DNA of 64,000 nucleotides. It comes from Polytrichum commune (Eukaryota; Streptophyta; Polytrichopsida; Polytrichales; Polytrichaceae). How positions within the stretch are numbered: the stretch's first letter is position 1; each line of letters begins with the position of its first letter. The translations under genes and the position numbers were made by a program. Below the pieces are notes generated by a model. The model did not search any database. It saw only the letters and a list, made by a program, of their open reading frames with translations, and was not told the DNA's origin. Below are positions 60,919-64,000 of this stretch, one piece after another. The stretch covers positions 38,646,527 to 38,710,526 of the forward strand of contig OX485808.1 of the NCBI GenBank assembly GCA_950295325.1. Direction: 5' to 3'.

Positions 60919-61188
60919 TTGGTTTACCTGCGTGGCTATGATTCTCCATATTCGAAAGCGAAAACCATTGGGAAGGGTGTAGTTCAAAATGTAGCAGGTG
61001 GGATGCTGCATGGGAAGGTGATTGGCAATGGTTATGTATCATTGGCCGTCACGGAGTCACTTGAAGACGACTATCCTTTGCTCGAACCTCTCACTGGAGA
61101 CGACCCTCCAGTGACTACTATTGGCAAAGCGAAGGGCCATTACATTCTTTGGTCAAGCGAATGTGTAAATTTATGTGTGGCTACATGA
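60919..61188 (+). pseudogene. Tnp1/En/Spm-like coding fragment
   Basis: An open frame of 89 codons reads KGVVQNVAGGMLHGKVIGNG followed by YVSLAVTESLEDDYPLL and TIGKAKGHYILWSSECV. The pattern (G.V....GG..HG..IG...V.V.V......L..P......TIG.A.G..I.W) resembles the C-terminal domain of plant Tnp1/En/Spm-like proteins (the DUF8039-type region). Its position inside a CACTA element supports this. It is only a fragment; no upstream exon was identified. Confidence 0.5.
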
Positions 61189-63339
61189 GTGTGGAGTGGA
61201 TTTGCAGACCTAGGTTTATTTGCAGACACTTGGAATTCAGTGTTTACTATTGTTAGAAGCAATTTGTGAAACATTCATGATACTATTGGATGAATATGAT
61301 TTGGTTTTTGAACTAAATGATCATGTTTGTGATGATCCTCGTATGATAAATATCAATATATTGTTAATGCCATAAATTTATGACTATGTTGAGTCAGCCG
61401 CATGTTATTAGTTGCAGTAAACGCGCACAGTTGCAGCCTAATCATGCCACTTAGCGCAGTCGATATTCACTGCAGTACCAATAATATACACTAAAGACAT
61501 CTGAAGACCACATAACCTCACAACGTACAAAAAATTACCAGAATTTGTTGTCTACATTACGTTACATAGTAATATAGATATCACAACTTCAAGTAAAAAA
61601 TATATATTCACTCTTGGTAGTCACGGACACTTACTACGTACAGTTACACATACACTTGGCAATATCATGTATACATCACTGCTAGTAATACACAAAAAAG
61701 ACATTCGTGAACCACATGACCTAACAACGTAGATCATAAATGACTGGTTGAGGTAAACATCACTCCAGACAGTGATGTTTACATGACGATGTGAAGTAAG
61801 AAAATATGCAGTTGTTATATGTATTTACTACCTAAAGTCAAAGAAGCTAACTACGCAACGTTATTGACTACCCACTTGGTTGTCCGCGATTACTGGAATA
61901 AGTAATGTGTGAAAATTAATTCAATTAATCTTAGCCACGTGGTTACATATTTGTCTCAACCACGTTCTTATCGTTCACTAGTAATTTGGAATGTATGTAT
62001 ACGCATTTTTCATTGTATTACTTTGTTCAGTGAAGTAAACAAAACCTTATATGACTAGTGCCCGTGATATTGTATCACTTCGTTGAGTTATATGGACGTG
62101 TGTCGTATCTTACTTATATTGCCAAAGCATAGTGAAATAGGACATGACTCTATGAAGTAAGGCACGCGTCGCAAGTCCAACTTCACTGCCATTGGGAACG
62201 TATCCAATGGGAACGTCCTGTCCGATATTCCTTTACTGCTTGTCCGGAGCGACTAGTCGTTTTCCACGTCAATAAAGTCCTGGTTTTCTCACTTGTATGA
62301 GTTGGAAAACCCAGTTGTAAAAGACGTGTTTTGTAATAGTGGTTGGGAGAGCAAAATTCCTTTCTGAGCCCTTTGTATGTTCGAGCAAGTGTGTCATGTT
62401 TCCCAATTCCGACTTTGGTATTGTACATAGTCCCTGTAATGGCCTGCAGTACCCAACATCGTTGGGCTGAGTTGGGTGGCAATCTTGCAATGTGCCACTT
62501 AGAAGCAAGACAATCAGTCTCTAACACAAATGTGGTATGAACCACACCATGAATTGCAAAATTCAACGATTCTTCTATGCGTTGACGAGTTGCTCGGGTA
62601 TTGGGACTAGGAATGAAATAGTTCACTTTGTCGGGTCGATGAGAATCACAATCAACACCGGGTGATAGGTTGAGTTTGCGTTTGGTGGAACCAAAGAGCT
62701 CTGACACTTCCAATGCACAATCTCTAGTGTTGACATCTTCTGTCCCTAGATAAGACTTCATGGCATCAGCCAACATTTTTGGATCTCCACACCTGGCAGC
62801 CGCTTTGAGTTTTAAGGATGCCGAATCAAGACCTTTACCATCAGACCTCACTTCAACCATGTTCGGTAATTTATAATTTGCATGAAGGCACGGATCATGT
62901 CATCCATTGTAGCTTCATATAAATAAGTCATCTTGTTGCCGGACTGTTGGAGGCATTTTATGTGTACAGTCTCTGCAAGGTTGCATGTTGGCATTTCGGC
63001 ACGTTGTTCTATTGTCATATCCTATGAACAACACACAAATATGAGGATAATAAAAATATAAGATATATATAATAATGGAAGAAAATGAATGACATTGAAT
63101 ATTGAATTTTGATATGTACTTACAAATAACATATGACCACCCCATTGTCTGTAACGATAGTGCTAAAAACCCAACCACTCTAAAAGGCCAAGGATGCCTT
63201 CTTCCAAGGCAGATCCGGATGACAACCACCAAGAACAAATCATAGGATACATAGTCTCGGCGTCGTCCATTGTTTTCGCGTCTTTGTAATCCTTGTATAA
63301 TTACTTGTGTTGAAACTGCAAGGATGGTTTGATATATTT

Positions 63340-63877
63340 TTGGGTCATCTTATCCAACTCGTAGACCAATGGAAAAGACATGTATGCTCACGTGCAACCA
63401 TGGAAAAATACACCACACAATACGAAAAAAAATAAAATCTTCTGAGGCGGAGATGGAGGTACGTTGTATGAACGAAATCGTAAGAAAATAACTTTAAAAT
63501 CAAAATACATTTGGAGGTATGTAATGTATAATATATTGTGCACGCCGAGAATACGATTCCAACGGTATATAGCATGAACAAAATGATTTTCTTTTGCATG
63601 TTTTAGAGCCAAAAAAACCATTAGATCATCTTAGATTCTTCTAAAATATTCAAAAAATGAAGATTTTATGCAGGAAATCTAATCATAATAATTTCAGTAG
63701 ACTTTGGCGATTTATGTAAAATCGAGATCATCTCCACAAATTCTGAAAAAAATTGGAGTGAATGGCAAGGCTATAATCTATGCACTGGATTCTTTTTCGG
63801 AAATAAATTAGAATATTTGAAAACGTTATAGCAACTCTGGAAATTGATTCAAATCAAAGTGTATTTCTCTTCCAAAT
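63340..63877. other. AT-rich stretch without a recognised gene
   Basis: No similarity was recognised. The minus-strand open frames 63345-63621 look compositional. Confidence 0.4.
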
Positions 63878-64000
63878 GGGTAGCCGTTAACGGCCACCCT
63901 TTTTATGATGCCAACTTCTATGTTCTAGTTTAGGGTGGCCGTCAACGGCCACCCTTTGTATGATGCTAACTTGTATTTTTTAGTTTAGGGTACCTCTTCT
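63878..64000. repeat. 55-bp tandem repeat with 22-nt palindrome, runs off the window
   Basis: Units start at 63878, 63933 and 63988. Each begins with a palindrome: GGGTAGCCGT-TA-ACGGCCACCC (near perfect) and GGGTGGCCGT-CA-ACGGCCACCC (perfect). They are followed by 'tatgatgc(c/t)aactt.tat' and 'tagttta'. The third unit is cut by the window end. Confidence 0.9.

Larger units (their letters stand above)
57146..62341. mobile_element. CACTA (En/Spm-type) DNA transposon, 5196 bp
   Basis: The left end starts CACTACTACAAAACACGTCT at 57146. The right end, on the minus strand from 62341, starts CACTATTACAAAACACGTCT, so the inverted termini match at 19 of the first 20 bases. The 3-bp flanks are GTT (57143-57145) and GTT (62342-62344), the duplication size typical of CACTA elements. 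Inside are GT-rich subterminal repeats on the left, 'tactac(a/g)ta(t/c)agtta' and 'cacatagtaaa' motifs on the right, and an En/Spm-related coding fragment at 60919-61188. No complete TnpD-type transposase was recognised, so the element is probably non-autonomous. Confidence 0.92.
56456..63330 (-). pseudogene. SWIM zinc-finger protein gene, split by CACTA element
   Basis: Part A (62342-62860) ends LRKEFCSPN and part B (56456-57142) continues NMEYEFWFCLDDIKHCVSGSM. They abut exactly across the CACTA insertion, in the same frame, giving about 401 codons. Part B ends in a SWIM domain, a DNA- or protein-binding zinc finger (CxC...CxH). YCKHLYY is read in frame, but the CxC half (HCTCPDF) lies in a different frame, between two small compensating shifts (near 56670 and 56600). 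Coding similarity continues upstream of 62860 after a frame change (ETVHIKCLQQSGNKM; DDMIRAFMQIINYRTWLK), then past a probable intron (63001-63120) to HPDLPWKKASLAF near 63200 and KDYKDAKTMDDAE near 63280. Stops are present there. The family is unknown to me; a transposase origin is possible. Confidence 0.7.

Noticed and set aside
1-64000. Organelle DNA insertion or endogenous pararetrovirus
   Set aside because: I saw no recognisable plastid or mitochondrial gene, and no pararetroviral movement or coat protein; all reverse transcriptase-type pieces fit Copia or LINE.

Overview
This is nuclear DNA from a land plant. It carries two spliced conserved genes surrounded by layers of decayed transposable elements; no bacterial-type operon, CRISPR array or phage is present. 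The low GC content, short introns, plant-type HMG-CoA reductase, a MINIYO/RPAP1 orthologue and the mix of Copia, LINE, CACTA and Tigger relics fit a plant with a repeat-rich genome. The protein sequences look more like a fern or lycophyte than a flowering plant, but that is only an impression.

Left part (1-13 kb). HMG-CoA reductase (mevalonate pathway, ER membrane) lies on the minus strand in four exons (245-2743), with a degenerate tandem array of about 230-310 bp units upstream. Next is a nested stack of insertions. A repeat with palindromic ends (5409-12923) was split by a Copia LTR retrotransposon (5574-12680, target-site duplication GAAAC). The Copia leader holds a TIR element (6025-6434). 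The Copia gag is interrupted by a 1.19 kb intron-containing piece of the neighbouring HMG-CoA reductase gene (7352-8545), with telomere-type repeats at one junction. The HMGR copies are about 98% identical and the LTRs about 88%, so the gene piece probably arrived after the Copia.

Middle part (13-30 kb). A Tigger/pogo-like DNA transposon relic (15839-18457) precedes an 11-exon gene on the minus strand (19334-27604) for the plant RPAP1 homologue MINIYO, an RNA polymerase II assembly and nuclear import factor. The exons join in frame as a protein of about 1603 residues. Its first intron holds seven copies of a 62-bp repeat. A second copy of the palindromic-ended repeat follows (28420-29288).

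Right part (30-64 kb). No intact gene was recognised. It holds ankyrin-repeat remnants, two copies of a tRNA-derived SINE, fold-back elements, a tandem hairpin array at 46.2-46.8 kb, a decayed RNase H-type LINE (52.0-55.6 kb) and a SWIM zinc-finger pseudogene (56.4-63.3 kb). That pseudogene is split by a 5.2 kb CACTA element (57146-62341) with matching ends and a GTT target-site duplication. The window ends inside a 55-bp tandem array whose units carry a 22-nt palindrome.

The main value of the window is the record of nested insertions and the gene fragment inside the retrotransposon. I found no new multi-gene system.
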